Shown piece after piece: positions 32,340-42,708 of a stretch of DNA of 64,000 nucleotides (its first letter is position 1; every line of letters begins with the position of its first letter). The stretch comes from Gracilaria gracilis (lineage: Eukaryota; Rhodophyta; Florideophyceae; Gracilariales; Gracilariaceae). Under the pieces are notes generated by a model. That model was not told the origin of the DNA. It saw nothing but the letters and a program-made list of their open reading frames with translations, and ran no database searches. A program made the position numbers and the translations under genes. The stretch spans positions 310,001 through 374,000 of the forward strand of contig JARGSG010000030.1 in NCBI GenBank assembly GCA_030374805.1, read 5' to 3'.

Positions 32340-32878
32340 ACGCTTAATTTTAGTGTTGTGTACGTGTAGGTGATTTGATGCCGTGCCATGCCATCGGCAC
32401 AGTTGTTGTTTTTGACTGCTCGCCGGGAAATTTAGTAGCCTTTTCAGAATAAAATTGTACACATTTAAAATGTTTAAAATGAGAGCTCTCAGGCCCTCTT
32501 TAAAATTTTGTTGTTTATTTATTTTGTGTGGTGGACCACTCGGCCCCACGTGCGGTACACGTGGCCACGCGCAGTTTTGTCGGCTGATGTGCGCCGCCCA
32601 CAATGCACGCGCCCTACGCGGCGCGCCGCGGCGCGCACTCAAGTCGCGAGCGGTGCCCGTCCGCCCACGCGTGTTGTGCCCAAACGCAATTCTCGCCCGC
32701 GCCAACTCGACGCCCGCCCGCGCTCTCTGTCGCTCTTCTCGTCGCCGCTGCGCGTTTGCTTGTTCGTCGTCGTCGTTGCCGCCCGTCGCACCTCTTCTCT
32801 TCCCCGCCGCGTCTTCTTTGCGCGTCGAGCCGCTTCGCTCACACTTTTCTACCCCACCACTCGCTTCCTCAACTGTGC
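32340..32878. other. Spacer and leader of the ALY/REF gene
   Basis: The first 180 bases are the 3' region of the aminotransferase gene, with an AT-rich block. The rest is GC-rich leader; the frame open from 32603 reads as Arg/Ala/Ser low complexity and is not counted as protein. Confidence 0.5.
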
Positions 32879-33757
32879 ATGAATCCGGACGCCATGCTTG
32901 ACCACCACGATTCCGCCGCGCCGCCGCCGCCGTACCCGTCCTCGTTCCGTCGCCGCCCCATAGTCGTGCGAGACCCCAAGACCGGCGAGACGCGCCTTGT
33001 CGGCGGTGGTAGGCGCCCTGCTTCGGGATTTCCGCCTTCGTCGGCTGCGCCGTCGCCGTCTGCGCCTCCGTCGTATCGTAATCGTTCCGGAGGCGACGCT
33101 GATTATGACCGGCGTCCCGGCGCTTACCCCCCGTTCGATGACCAGGGCCGCGCGCCGATCATGAAGATTGTGTCGGGTTATCGTGGCCGACAGATTGTCG
33201 TGCGTGACCCTTCGCGGAGGATGCAGCCGCAGGCGCCGGCTCATGGAGCTAATTTGGGCGTCCGCGGCGGCGTCAGGAAGAACTATTATGACCGGAGGGG
33301 CACTAGATCGTCGCCGTATTCCGAGGAGTATGACGAGGATCGACGCGCTGATTATTTCGAGGGGGAGGATGATGATCGATTGTACTCGCATGAAAGGGAT
33401 AGCGATTATGATAGAGATCATCATATGAACGAATATGACCGCGGCTTTGACGCGCAACCCGGCTATTACAGGAGGAATCGCTCCGAGGTGCAGAACGATG
33501 AGGAGGATCTTGCAGGAAAGGTTGTATTTGTGGACAATCTTAGTGACGATGTGACTACTACCGGTCTGGCGGATTTGTTTGGAATGGTTGGCGCTGTCAA
33601 AGAGCTTCGTCTCTTGTACGATCGTGAGGGCAACCCTAATGGTTCGGCGGACATCGTTTTCCAGAGACGCGCCGATGCGGAAGCCGCTATCAAGACTCTA
33701 GATAACGTACCGCTAAATAATCGCCCTATGCGTCTTAGCATGGGTAATGGACTCTGA
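32879..33757 (+). CDS. ALY/REF-like mRNA export factor (THO complex subunit 4 type), one RRM
   Basis: A 292-residue protein. The N-terminal 210 residues are rich in Arg, Tyr, Asp and Pro, with two short repeats of RxIVVRDPxxxxxR (RPIVVRDPKTGETR near 24, RQIVVRDPSRRM near 102). The C-terminal RRM (about 215-288) has KVVFVDNLSDDVTTTGLADL, the LLYDREGNPNGSADIVF strand pair and RRADAEAAIKTLDNVPLNNR, which match ALYREF almost position for position. ALYREF links TREX to the nuclear export receptor. The usual glycine/arginine-rich RGG flanks are replaced by acidic and tyrosine-rich sequence, so the protein may differ in partner binding. Confidence 0.9.
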   Translation: MNPDAMLDHHDSAAPPPPYPSSFRRRPIVVRDPKTGETRLVGGGRRPASGFPPSSAAPSPSAPPSYRNRSGGDADYDRRPGAYPPFDDQGRAPIMKIVSGYRGRQIVVRDPSRRMQPQAPAHGANLGVRGGVRKNYYDRRGTRSSPYSEEYDEDRRADYFEGEDDDRLYSHERDSDYDRDHHMNEYDRGFDAQPGYYRRNRSEVQNDEEDLAGKVVFVDNLSDDVTTTGLADLFGMVGAVKELRLLYDREGNPNGSADIVFQRRADAEAAIKTLDNVPLNNRPMRLSMGNGL

Positions 33758-34032
33758 ACGCTTGCTGCTGCTCGTCTTTTTTTCTCTGCTCAACTCTGAT
33801 CTTTGTTGTTAGGCCGGGTTTGTTTCCTACAATTTCCCCTGAATTACGCGGAGAGACTATGCAGCGTTCATTGGTTTTCTTTTTGGGGTCTCTCCTTGTT
33901 GTCACGAATCGGACTCAAGCGCTTTGTCTGACTCATGGCTGATTGTTTTGGTTGCTGAATGCCTTTTGGCTGGCTTTGTGTGAGGGCTTTGGGTTGCATT
34001 TTGATCTTGAGGTTTCATTGGTAAAGGTAGTA

Positions 34033-34134
34033 GGTGTGTGTGTGTGTGTGAGTGTGTGTGAGTGTGTGATGTGTGTGATGTGTGTGAGTGTGTGTGAGTT
34101 TGTGAGTGTTTGTGTATGTGTTTGTGTGTGTGTG
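34033..34134. repeat. TG-rich microsatellite
   Basis: Mostly TG units interrupted by agtg and atg; a weaker TG-rich patch follows at about 34225-34290. Confidence 0.9.
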
Positions 34135-34896
34135 AATACAAGAGTGAGTGCAGGGGTAGGAATTCCAGCACGAGGTACCGTTGGTAGTCGAGGTGCATAT
34201 CTGTTAACCACGTGCAGAATGCTTGTTCGTGTTTGTGTTCTGTAGGGGTTTGTGTTTGTGTGTGTGACTTGATTTCGAGTGTTGTGTTGTGTGAGTGAGT
34301 GTACGTTTCTGACTATATCTGCCTACATGTGGTTCATTTCGTTTCCGAGCGGATTGGGATTGGAGACTGTCGTTTTCTTTACCTTGTGTAGGGCTGAAAG
34401 AATGTGAAACGCCAGGGCGTTTTTTTGTAGAGGTGATGTTGGCGCTGCTTGCGAAACTGGGATGCGAACGCGACCCAAATGTAGACACTCAAGATTTCAC
34501 TCCTTTGGCCCTTTGATGAATAGTCACTTCTAACATTTGCACCACGACTCGGAGATGGGATTGTCGTTCAACATCATGTGTGTGACCGTCCACTTAATTA
34601 CTCGCTATGGCTGACATTTCTTATTGCTGTCGTTGATCCAAGAATAACTCTGCTCAGGAAGATAGTTATCGCCAAAAGATTTTCGCACCGCAGCAAAGGA
34701 CGGCAAGCAGAACACTGCTGGGCTCTAGCTAGGGCCCAAAAAGAGTCCACTGCAACTTTGGAACATCCGTTTTTTGTGCGACACAAAGCCCCTGTCAAGC
34801 ATGCGAACTTTGGTTTCGAGGTCCAGAAGCTGAAAAATGCCAAACGTCGTTTCTCTGTTTCCCAAGAAAGGCCATAGCGAGTGAACATGTGGACAC

Positions 34897-35317
34897 GGTT
34901 CCATATCAATAGTACGGAATGGCACAAAAGTTCGGCGAAAGTTATGGCCAAATTTTCTTCAGAATTCGCTTTTCCATGCAAAAACCAAAGTTGTGCACAG
35001 CACTCTCCTCTCTTATCCAAGCCAAAGTAAACAAGAATTGGTCAAGATAGACCGAAGTTGTGGCAAAACCACTGCGTTGAACGCTTCTAAACAAGCACTA
35101 GCGGTGTGTCGATAAATTTAAAATGCATTTTTTCTCCGTCTTCAAGGGCTTTTCAGAAAAACAGCGTTCTCACCATGGAGACCAAAAGTTCTCGGGTGTG
35201 AGATATCCGTTTTCTACGACAAATATCTCATTCAAAAGCTACAGATCTGGGCTCAAAAAGAATGTAGAAACCTGGAAAAGTTGAAAATGTGCCATTCCGT
35301 ACTTTTGATATGGAACC
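34897..35317. repeat. 421-bp unit with 30-bp terminal inverted repeats (MITE candidate)
   Basis: The left arm (34897-34926, ggttccatatcaatagtac...) and the reverse complement of the right arm (35288-35317) agree at 29 of 30 bases. The interior has no coding frame. Size and structure fit a short non-autonomous DNA transposon, though I could not see a clear target duplication. Confidence 0.6.
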
Positions 35318-35518
35318 ATGCCCATGTAAGTTTGTTCTTTGGTGCTCTTTTGCGAACGCCTCCCGCCGGAAAGTACTCTCTCCGGTTCAGGAGCGCCGCG
35401 GTTTAGCTATCCAAGATTTGACTAGATAATATCTGCAAGGCTGTTAGCTTCTTAATGAGAGAAAGCTTTCTGTAGAGGAAGGTTTACTTCAACCTAGAAA
35501 TAGAAGGTTGATGTTATC

Positions 35519-35723
35519 AATGATGTTGAGCACTACGTATTACGGTGCCCGATGAGGACGGCTTCTTGAATGGTATGCCTACCGCCTCGTCAAGATCGTC
35601 GACGAATGAGCGTAGGAGAGATAATTAGAAAATGGCCTGAAAGAGTGCTGGGTTTTCTGGTGAGAGAGCGTTTCTTCCAACAGAAACGCGCTGCGGTAAG
35701 TAGGAATCAGACTACCGCGCCCG

Positions 35724-35766
<43 letters not shown>
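35519..35766 (+). pseudogene. Probable LINE tail with NDVEHYVLRCP motif and GA tract
   Basis: Positions 35519-35570 encode NDVEHYVLRCPMRTAS before a stop, matching the DxxHxxLRCP motif at 10.5 kb. The next 200 bases resemble 36290-36500 (both contain ctgaa.agatg/tgctggg...tttct.gtgagaga and end in GA repeats), so at least two tails of one family lie here. Confidence 0.4.
35729..35766. repeat. (GA)19 microsatellite
   Basis: Thirty-eight bases of uninterrupted GA. Confidence 0.95.
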
Positions 35767-35768
<2 letters not shown>

Positions 35769-36456
35769 TCCGCACTAAAGAAGAAAGAGATTCCTTTCAC
35801 TGCTGTAAACCCGACAACGTCTTCTTCTCTTTTGCGAGAACACGCATGTTCATTTTCTTGTACGTAAGGGTTTGCCAAAGACCCCAACAACAATCTGCAG
35901 CCATCGACTATCGTAGAATATTTGTGAGTAACGGAATACACCAAAAAAGATTCTGGCCTTTCTGAAGAGAGAGAAATGTCTGTAGGATAGATCTCTGTTG
36001 TGTTAGGAATTAGAACACATGAAGAAGAAGAAGGAATGCAGAAATCACCTTGGCCTAATCCTCAACTATGACGCATTCTGCCCTCTCTACAACCTGTCGA
36101 TTGAAAAGAATACGCTTCTACTGCGGATCATTCGCCGACAAGATGGAAACCACGTGTTCTTTTTGGTCACATACCGTCTTCACATCCGCTGGGTATTATT
36201 TTATGAGCAAAAGGATGCTTCGTAATTGCAGGCCGGGGGTTTTCGAACGATGTTGAACGTACGTTCTAAGGTGTCCAAAAAGGAATTTACATAGAAGGCT
36301 ATGCTTGCCTTCAACTCGTGAGCGAAGATGCCCAATTGTTGCTGATGTTGTTAAGAGATGGGCTGAACAGATGTTGGCCTTTCTCGTGAGAGAACACTTC
36401 TTTTGCTGATCAACAAAAGCGTTCCCCATTTAGTTCGGTTAAACTCCTGTGCTCAT

Positions 36457-36460
<4 letters not shown>

Positions 36461-36497
<37 letters not shown>
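36461..36497. repeat. (AG)n microsatellite
   Basis: Thirty-seven bases of uninterrupted AG at the end of a repeat copy homologous to 35560-35766. Confidence 0.95.
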
Positions 36498-36500
<3 letters not shown>

Positions 36501-37071
36501 AAAGAGTACACGACATCCTCATTGTTCAAGGTCTTACCCGGCAGCAGGGAGAGTTTTCGGTGGATCGAAGAACAAAGCTCCCACGCCACATGCATGTGTG
36601 AACTGAATAAAACTACAATTACGTACATCATATAAACAGATTTGTGGTACCCTTGCTTTTACTTCGAAGTCCAAATGCATGTTACTCCTCTCCATCGCAT
36701 GCTTGCTGCACCCCCGATTCAAAGTCATTGCCCTCATTCGCATAGAACGTGAAGCTCTTTTGATGCAACAACCCATGAATTATGAATTCTCGTTGAAAAC
36801 ACTCTCTCGTTAGGCAACTAATCGAATAAGAACCACAAGACAGGCCTTAACGCTCCATCGAATTCTTTGACCTGTCGCTGCGTTGTCATCAGATACTCAT
36901 ATTTTTCTTTGGTAAATCGTTTCAGTCACTGTGAGCGAATCAAGTCATTCCGCGGGAGCCATGTGGAACAATCACACCATTTCTATCCATCCAAAGACTA
37001 AAGGGAGGTTGTTCCTATACGAGCCGCGCATTCTGAGATTTATACCAACATTGAAAATGAAACGATGGAAA

Positions 37072-37983
37072 TTAACGCCCGAAACCAGATCGGGACTCTC
37101 CATCTCGTGGTTCCTTCGGCTTCGACCACTCTACAGAAAGAATCAGATGATCATATCCAAAGCCATTCAGTTTTTCGATGCAGCGGGCTGCATCAGATAT
37201 ATTAACGAAAGCGACAAACGCGAAACCTTTGCTTTCACCTGTTTCCCGATCTCTGCTGAGGTAGATACGTCGAATAGGACCAAAACGCTTGCAAAGATCT
37301 TCAAGATCTGCTTCCTCGGTGCTTCTACTGACGTTACTGATTCTAACCGTGGCAGAATCATCTCTCGAGTACATGCTGTCTCCAACAGACGCAGTAGCCC
37401 CGCTGCGTTTTGAAGGTGGAACGTACTTTCCTGGGGCTCCTGCTGATGAGTCGATTGAGCGCAGACCCAGGGCTGGGGTTTCGTTAGGTGTTTTCGCCGC
37501 TGCTTGCATGGACATCATCTGCGCCCAATTTGCCACACCCAGCTTTCTTTCCTCCTGGCGTTTCTTGAAGCGAAGCATCTTGAGTTGAGTCTGAATATCC
37601 TGTTGCGCTTTCTTGGCAAAGTTGATCTCTTCTTCTTCTTCGTCTTCATTTTGCTCGTTTGAGATCCATTCCATGTTGATTTCATCCATCGAAACGGTTG
37701 ATATACCTCTCTCCAAACCTGGCGGCTTTCCTTCACAGTCGCCGAATTTCTTCCAATTCTTTCGCGCGGCTACTGCTTTCGAAACAGTCTTTGTCACTTT
37801 TTCTACTTTTATAACGGAGACAGTCTTGGAAAGATAACCATCCTCGCTCATGCCGTAATCAGTAACAGTTTTTGTTCCATCAGCGTTCTGAACGACTTCC
37901 TGCGGAGGAATGCCGCCACTGGAGGGGAAATCGGTATCATCTCCCCAGTCAGCATTTGCGCCCTCGGATATTTCGGTCACCAT
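37072..37983 (-). CDS. EIF3G: Translation initiation factor eIF3 subunit g
   Basis: A 303-residue protein of the usual eIF3g layout. The N-terminal half (DGTKTVTDYGMSEDG, then KTVSKAVAARKNWKKFGDC) is the eIF3g-specific region that binds eIF3i and eIF3b; the usual zinc-knuckle cysteines are reduced to a single Cys here. The C-terminal RRM (about 208-290) shows ATVRISNVSRSTEEADLEDL and GFAFVAFV. eIF3g takes part in scanning and reinitiation. I start at the ATG of MVTEISEGAN; the frame is open upstream but the extra residues resemble leader sequence. Confidence 0.94.
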   Translation of the reverse strand: MVTEISEGANADWGDDTDFPSSGGIPPQEVVQNADGTKTVTDYGMSEDGYLSKTVSVIKVEKVTKTVSKAVAARKNWKKFGDCEGKPPGLERGISTVSMDEINMEWISNEQNEDEEEEEINFAKKAQQDIQTQLKMLRFKKRQEERKLGVANWAQMMSMQAAAKTPNETPALGLRSIDSSAGAPGKYVPPSKRSGATASVGDSMYSRDDSATVRISNVSRSTEEADLEDLCKRFGPIRRIYLSRDRETGESKGFAFVAFVNISDAARCIEKLNGFGYDHLILSVEWSKPKEPRDGESRSGFGR

Positions 37984-38394
37984 GGTCCTTGTTCGGAGAG
38001 GCAGATAGATAAAGTAGCCCAGTGACCGTTTCTGGGACGGAGAGCTCCTTTGCGCCCTGGTGTTTAACGGCGCGAGGTCGGCGGTGTGTAAGGCTGCAGT
38101 GCGAAAATGTAGAAGTCCACCCCGCCGTCGTCTTAGCAAACATGGCGGACATCCCCAGCTGGAAAGCAATTTCGATATTGTAATTAACAACATAATCAAC
38201 TTAACATTTAATCATGAAATTGATATTCCTACCAAGGCATCACAGTTCCTTCGCGCCCAATCTCCACACGTAGCTAGCTAGAGCTATCTTACCTGCTTCA
38301 CCTTCCGTAGCTACCGCCTCGCTCCGAACCAAGCGCAGCTTTATCTATCAGTCAACCAAGTCAAAAGGGAACAGATCACACCCCTCTCTCAAAA
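37984..38394. promoter_or_regulatory. Divergent promoter of eIF3g and uL14
   Basis: A 411-bp spacer between two translation genes that read away from each other. The arrangement may allow joint control; no specific motif stands out. Confidence 0.5.
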
Positions 38395-38856
38395 ATGGTG
38401 CAGATGCGAACAGTTTTGCGAGTTGCAGACAATTCAGGTGCAAAAACCGTACGCTGCATCAACATTCTCCGTCGTAAACGCCAGCGACCCTCAGGAAACG
38501 TCGGTTCTGAACTGGTAGTGTCAGTCACGTCAAACGATCGATCCGTGACAAGCAAGAAAGCCAGGAAAGGCGAAATCCATCGTGCACTTGTGATTCGATC
38601 GAAGAATGAACCTGTGAGGAAGGATGGTGGTTATATGCGTACTGGTGAGACAGCGGCCGTCCTTTTGAACGCTGAAGGTGCTCCGTTGGGAACCAGGATT
38701 AGAGGCCCTGTCTCGGCTGCCCTGGATAGAAAGCGGTTCCTGAAGGTTTTGTCTCTTTCTCGTTCTACACTGTTTTCGACTTTTGCAGGCGGGAGAGGAG
38801 CAAACACTGTACCTCCACGTATTTTCACTCGATTTCCGGGAAGCAGAGACTTCTAA
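38395..38856 (+). CDS. Ribosomal protein uL14, bacterial/organelle type
   Basis: A 153-residue protein. MVQMRTVLRVADNSGAK and CINILRR at the start, then GEIHRALVIRSK and the GTRIRGPVSAALDRKRFLKVLSL end, are the bacterial-type L14 signature, so this is a nuclear gene for a mitochondrial (less likely plastid) large-subunit protein. There is no obvious presequence. Normal L14 ends at about residue 122 with KVLSLA; here 30 residues follow (SRSTLFSTFAGGRG...). A GT...AG segment rich in pyrimidines lies in this tail, so splicing might alter it. Confidence 0.88.
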   Translation: MVQMRTVLRVADNSGAKTVRCINILRRKRQRPSGNVGSELVVSVTSNDRSVTSKKARKGEIHRALVIRSKNEPVRKDGGYMRTGETAAVLLNAEGAPLGTRIRGPVSAALDRKRFLKVLSLSRSTLFSTFAGGRGANTVPPRIFTRFPGSRDF

Positions 38857-39363
38857 ACCCACGTACACGATTAGTTGTTTGTTGAGAACAAGTTTAGAGA
38901 AGATTAGAACACGAGGTCATCGTTTAAACATACCCATACGCTCGCATGGGTAAAACATATCAGGTGACTGTTGGATCACCAAGATCTTGGTCAAAGAAAC
39001 GGTGTTTGTTACAATTCAAGCCTGGTGACAAATGAAGTTCTGCAATACTTGGTTGACGTAAAACATCCCGCAGTGAATCTATATTTCACACTGACAATTG
39101 TAATCCCCCTATCCCCCTATACCCCAAACCGCAGAGGAATCTGCAATGAGTTTCATCGAATAAAGCAAAAGACAAAAGGTGTCCCCCCCACCCCCCCTAT
39201 TGCTTGTGTACCCATCATACTTTCAACATTTCACCATTAACTACGTGTAGTAGCCATCACATACGAAAACACTGCCGACCTCTGCCTGTAATGTTACAAC
39301 TACAAAGCACACAAGTTAATATTAGATTGATAGAGAAACATAAGCTAAGGCTCCCTGAAAACG
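38857..39363. other. Spacer between convergent genes
   Basis: A 3' to 3' spacer. Runs of C near 39185 and AT-rich stretches are present; no gene is visible. Confidence 0.6.
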
Positions 39364-41082
39364 TCAGCGTTCATCTGAGCCTTGAGGAGCACAGAAATCT
39401 ACATCACGTTCGAGTGCTAGCGACGACATGTGAGTTTGATCAAACTGTGACGGACGAAGACACCCAACCATGCCAAATGCCTCTTTTTGTCGATCATAAT
39501 CTTCGATTACATAATGTCTTCCCAGCTCGCTACTAGTGCTCTCCTGTTCTGATACCAAAACATTCGATGTATCAGAAGCGTTAAAAAGTTCCTTGAGATT
39601 CGCCATCTGAATTTCATCCCGACTGCTATGTTTATCCAGGTCTATATCAAGCCGTCTCATTGCTTCATCAAACACATGCTGTTGCGCTGCCGCTCGAAGT
39701 GGAAGAACTGGCTCGGATACATGTCTAGGCAGTCGACCCCTTTCATGCAATTCTGGATCACAAGCTCTAGTTGAAAGAGAAGTCATTTCAACAGCCGCCG
39801 CAGCTGTAGCAGCAGCGGCAAGCCCACTTGGATCAACCGCACGACCACCGTCGATTGTAGCTGCGCTTACTCTCTCTTTCGAAGCAGTTGCGCGAGGAGC
39901 TGTGTTCAATAGATACTTCTCTGCAGCGGCTGTCGCAGCAGCAGCTACAGCAGCGGTTATCGAGGACTGAGTTGGGTTGCTGCTTTGGCGTATCATTGGG
40001 TAGACTGCACTGGATGTCGGCACAGATGAGGAGGGTGCATACGGGGATGGGGGCGGCGGTCTCATACTGACGTGATGTAGACTGTCTTCGGTCGACAGAT
40101 CTAAAGGCTCGGTAGGAAGAATGTTGCTGAGATCAAGGGTGCCTGACTCCGGCTCTGCTAGCGGGTCTGTTTCCATCGGTTGAATGTTTGGCTCTTCGGT
40201 GATGAGAAGCGGTTCACACAGGGATTTGGCAGCCTCAGCGATCTCGGTGGGTATTGATGAGAAGGAGAGGGTGTCAATGGACATGTGTGCGTTAGATTGC
40301 GAGAGCTGTGAGTCAAACAGAAGCCTGTATTCATCAATGTGGAAGAGATCATTGCGACCAGGATTGGGAGCTTGCGAGATACGGATGGGTTGCGGCTGCT
40401 CGGTCGTCTTAGCCCGAAGTGGTTGAGGATGACTTGATGGCGTGCTGCTACCAATACTGTGAGTAGCTAATCCGGAACTGTTGGAAACGGGCGGCTTCCG
40501 CATGGGAGGTGAAGGCACTTGATAGGGACGGGTGCTTTCGGCGTTGTGACCGGGCTGCTGCCTTTGTTGTGCCAGCTTTGAAGCTACGTTCACTTTGGAT
40601 GCACGCGGCGTCGGGCCACAGGAGCGCTTTGAGACATTACGGTGTTCTTTAGAATCCAAATATGAAAGAGCGCCTTCAGCTCGTGCTCTGTTTAAGGGCT
40701 GAGTTGCCTTGGCCCTTGTGAAGCGCTTCCGCGCCCTAGACCGAGACCTGGGGCGAAACTCGACAGCTCGAGTGCGTAGAGTAATTTGAAGTGGGGAGCG
40801 GCAGTGTGAATTTGGGATGACTCTATGCACGGTCTCGTCACATTTATCACACAACGTTGCGCCTTCCGTCTCGCAATAAAGGGTGGCCGGAGCGATATCA
40901 CAATACTCGCAAAACGGCAATGCGGCGATGGCCGAAGATAGCGCTACGTGTTGATGAAGTGATCGCGATCGAATGCAGGTGCAAGCTTCGCAGAGCACGT
41001 TCCAGAGCGAGGCGCAAAAGCGCGTGGCAGCGGCGGCGGAGCATACGTCGCAAATGGCTCGCACGCGAACGAGACGAGTCAT
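39364..41082 (-). CDS. Double B-box zinc finger protein (CONSTANS-like/BBX type)
   Basis: A 572-residue protein with two tandem B-boxes at the N-terminus: about residues 11-50 (CDVCSAAAATRFCASLWNVL with CEAC) and 58-95 (CEYCDIAPATLYCETEGATL with CDKCDETVH). The pairing is that of the plant and algal BBX/CONSTANS-like family. After the B-boxes the chain is Arg/Lys-rich and then long, Ser/Pro/Ala-rich. I see no C-terminal CCT domain, so it fits the B-box-only group. These are nuclear regulators that bind partner proteins, often in light response; the role here is inferred from family only. It faces the uL14 gene. Confidence 0.9.
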   Translation of the reverse strand: MTRLVRVRAICDVCSAAAATRFCASLWNVLCEACTCIRSRSLHQHVALSSAIAALPFCEYCDIAPATLYCETEGATLCDKCDETVHRVIPNSHCRSPLQITLRTRAVEFRPRSRSRARKRFTRAKATQPLNRARAEGALSYLDSKEHRNVSKRSCGPTPRASKVNVASKLAQQRQQPGHNAESTRPYQVPSPPMRKPPVSNSSGLATHSIGSSTPSSHPQPLRAKTTEQPQPIRISQAPNPGRNDLFHIDEYRLLFDSQLSQSNAHMSIDTLSFSSIPTEIAEAAKSLCEPLLITEEPNIQPMETDPLAEPESGTLDLSNILPTEPLDLSTEDSLHHVSMRPPPPSPYAPSSSVPTSSAVYPMIRQSSNPTQSSITAAVAAAATAAAEKYLLNTAPRATASKERVSAATIDGGRAVDPSGLAAAATAAAAVEMTSLSTRACDPELHERGRLPRHVSEPVLPLRAAAQQHVFDEAMRRLDIDLDKHSSRDEIQMANLKELFNASDTSNVLVSEQESTSSELGRHYVIEDYDRQKEAFGMVGCLRPSQFDQTHMSSLALERDVDFCAPQGSDER

Positions 41083-42010
41083 GGAGATGCTCTGGCCAGG
41101 TGCCGAGAACCGGGAGGCGGTGGGAAACTAGTGTAGAGGGAGGAAGGTAGAGCGCGAGGTTAAACCGGTGTGGTATGGCGGGGAAGAATGAGAAGCGTTA
41201 ACCAGTAGCGTGGAGGTGAGCAGATCGAAGAGCAATAACTTGGCAACGAACGGCCCTCCCTCCACACTTTGGATGTGAAATATCTGCACGATGGCTGGCC
41301 GCTGAGCGGCTCAAATGAGGGACACGACTGAAGCAGATATTTGGAAAGCGATGCAGAGTGGGGATTGGTGGCGATGGTGAACCGGTGCATGGTACGTGGC
41401 CAGTGCGATCGAATTGTGAGCTTTGAATCTTCTTTGGTTGGTGGCTATCGAACGCAGGAGCGCCTATGCGCCGCTTCGCGTTGGAAACGGCATCCGCGCA
41501 GTAGATGGGCCTACACCCCGGGCGTGCGGGTTTCGTGCTGGCATCTGACCCGCACTTGACGGCGGGCGCGAAAGTCATTCTGCGGACAGATGCCCTTCCA
41601 TATACGGAGACATGAATGGCTGATCACGTGGTGTGCGTTCTCGAAGAACCAGCCATCTACAAGCTCCACGCCGCCGACACGTGATCGATGTTTTTTTCTT
41701 TTTTTGTAACCTATCACGCCGCTTCGACCACAACGGTAGCCCTTTAGGTTAACCTTAGATACAACGGGGACGCTACCCTTGATACAGTACGGTAGACCGA
41801 TCTACCAAGGGATAACGCCACGCCAAGTTGGGCCGAAAGCCCCGAGCCGTATTTCCACCCTCGCTAGCCTGTGCTTCCGATCGCACGTCGCCGAGAGACT
41901 GTTGAAGTTGCAAAGGGTATAACCCTACCCTTGGTAGCTTGGAACGCCAACGCCCATAGTGTCCGTAACGTTTATTTCGCAAGTCGTCGCGCGATCATTG
42001 CACTAACTTA
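41083..42010. other. Upstream region of the B-box gene and unassigned spacer
   Basis: No convincing gene. Near 41770-41940 there are short inverted words (ctacccttg / ctaccaaggg, gggtataaccc) of unknown origin. The last bases (TTA at 42008) are the target duplication of the next element. Confidence 0.5.
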
Positions 42011-42708
42011 GAGCATCTCCACCAGGTGCATAGCAAAACAGAAAAACACCATTTTGCTATGCACCACATCTCCACCGGCCAAAAAAGGAAAGCCAAATTT
42101 TGAACAGCTTCAAAACGAGCGACATTATCCGTAGCATTTGCCTCGTGAAACTGAAGCTGTTCAAAAAACCAGAAGCATCGTACTTTCTACGTGTACGACC
42201 ACCATTGGAAGAGAGCCCACCCATTTTGCGCCACTTTGACCGAAAACCCGTACAATCGGCATGTTGCTGGTAGTATTTAAAGTGTTGGCGCAAGGCGCTG
42301 CACACGCGAGTGAATAGTTCCTTGGGAATGCGAAACCGCCTTCTGAATACATGGTCGTTATAGACGGGATCGGGCGCGAAATAGTCATTGTAGAGTTGCG
42401 CTGCACCTACCGCTCTGTTGCGGTCAATGTTTGACGCCTTGCCTGCATCGGATCCACCATGCTTGGTTAGTTGTTGTTCGTCGTCTGAACTGTGGAGGAG
42501 GTTGGTATTGAGCTGCTCAAACTCCTCATCTATTTTGTTGTCAATCATTGACATCGAGATGGTTGTTGCTCGCAGATGACCGCTGGAGCTGCGCGAGCGA
42601 AAAGCAAAAGAGCAAACGACTACTTTGCTCCCAGCCATTTATTTGGCTACACGTTTGCTACGAATTTGGTCCTTTGCTGCGATGGTGTCGCTGCCACTGG
42701 AGATGCTC
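42011..42708 (-). mobile_element. Non-autonomous PIF/Harbinger element, 698 bp, TTA target duplication
   Basis: The ends are inverted copies of GAGCATCTCCA (42011-42021 and 42698-42708), and the three bases TTA occur on both sides (42008-42010 and 42709-42711). A 3-bp TTA/TAA duplication and this sort of terminus are typical of PIF/Harbinger transposons. The element encloses only the first part of a transposase gene, so it cannot move by itself. Confidence 0.88.
42057..42638 (-). pseudogene. Truncated Harbinger-type transposase, N-terminal part
   Basis: The 193-codon frame contains the well-known start region AAQLYNDYFAPDPVYNDHVF followed by RRRFRIPKELFTRV and FKYYQQHADCTGF. In full-length relatives this continues with LQKVTAALR and the DDE nuclease domain, which is missing here; after CTGFRS the sequence turns into unrelated residues. 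It is an internal-deletion derivative inside the 698-bp element. Confidence 0.8.

Larger units (their letters stand above)
33758..37071. other. Repeat-rich spacer
   Basis: It holds a long TG-rich microsatellite, a 420-bp inverted-repeat unit, two GA microsatellites and probable LINE tails. A plus-strand open frame at 36931-37413 overlaps the eIF3g gene antisense and is discarded. No intact gene was found. Confidence 0.55.

Noticed and set aside
36931-37413. Plus-strand frame of 160 codons
   Set aside because: Antisense to the end of the eIF3g gene.
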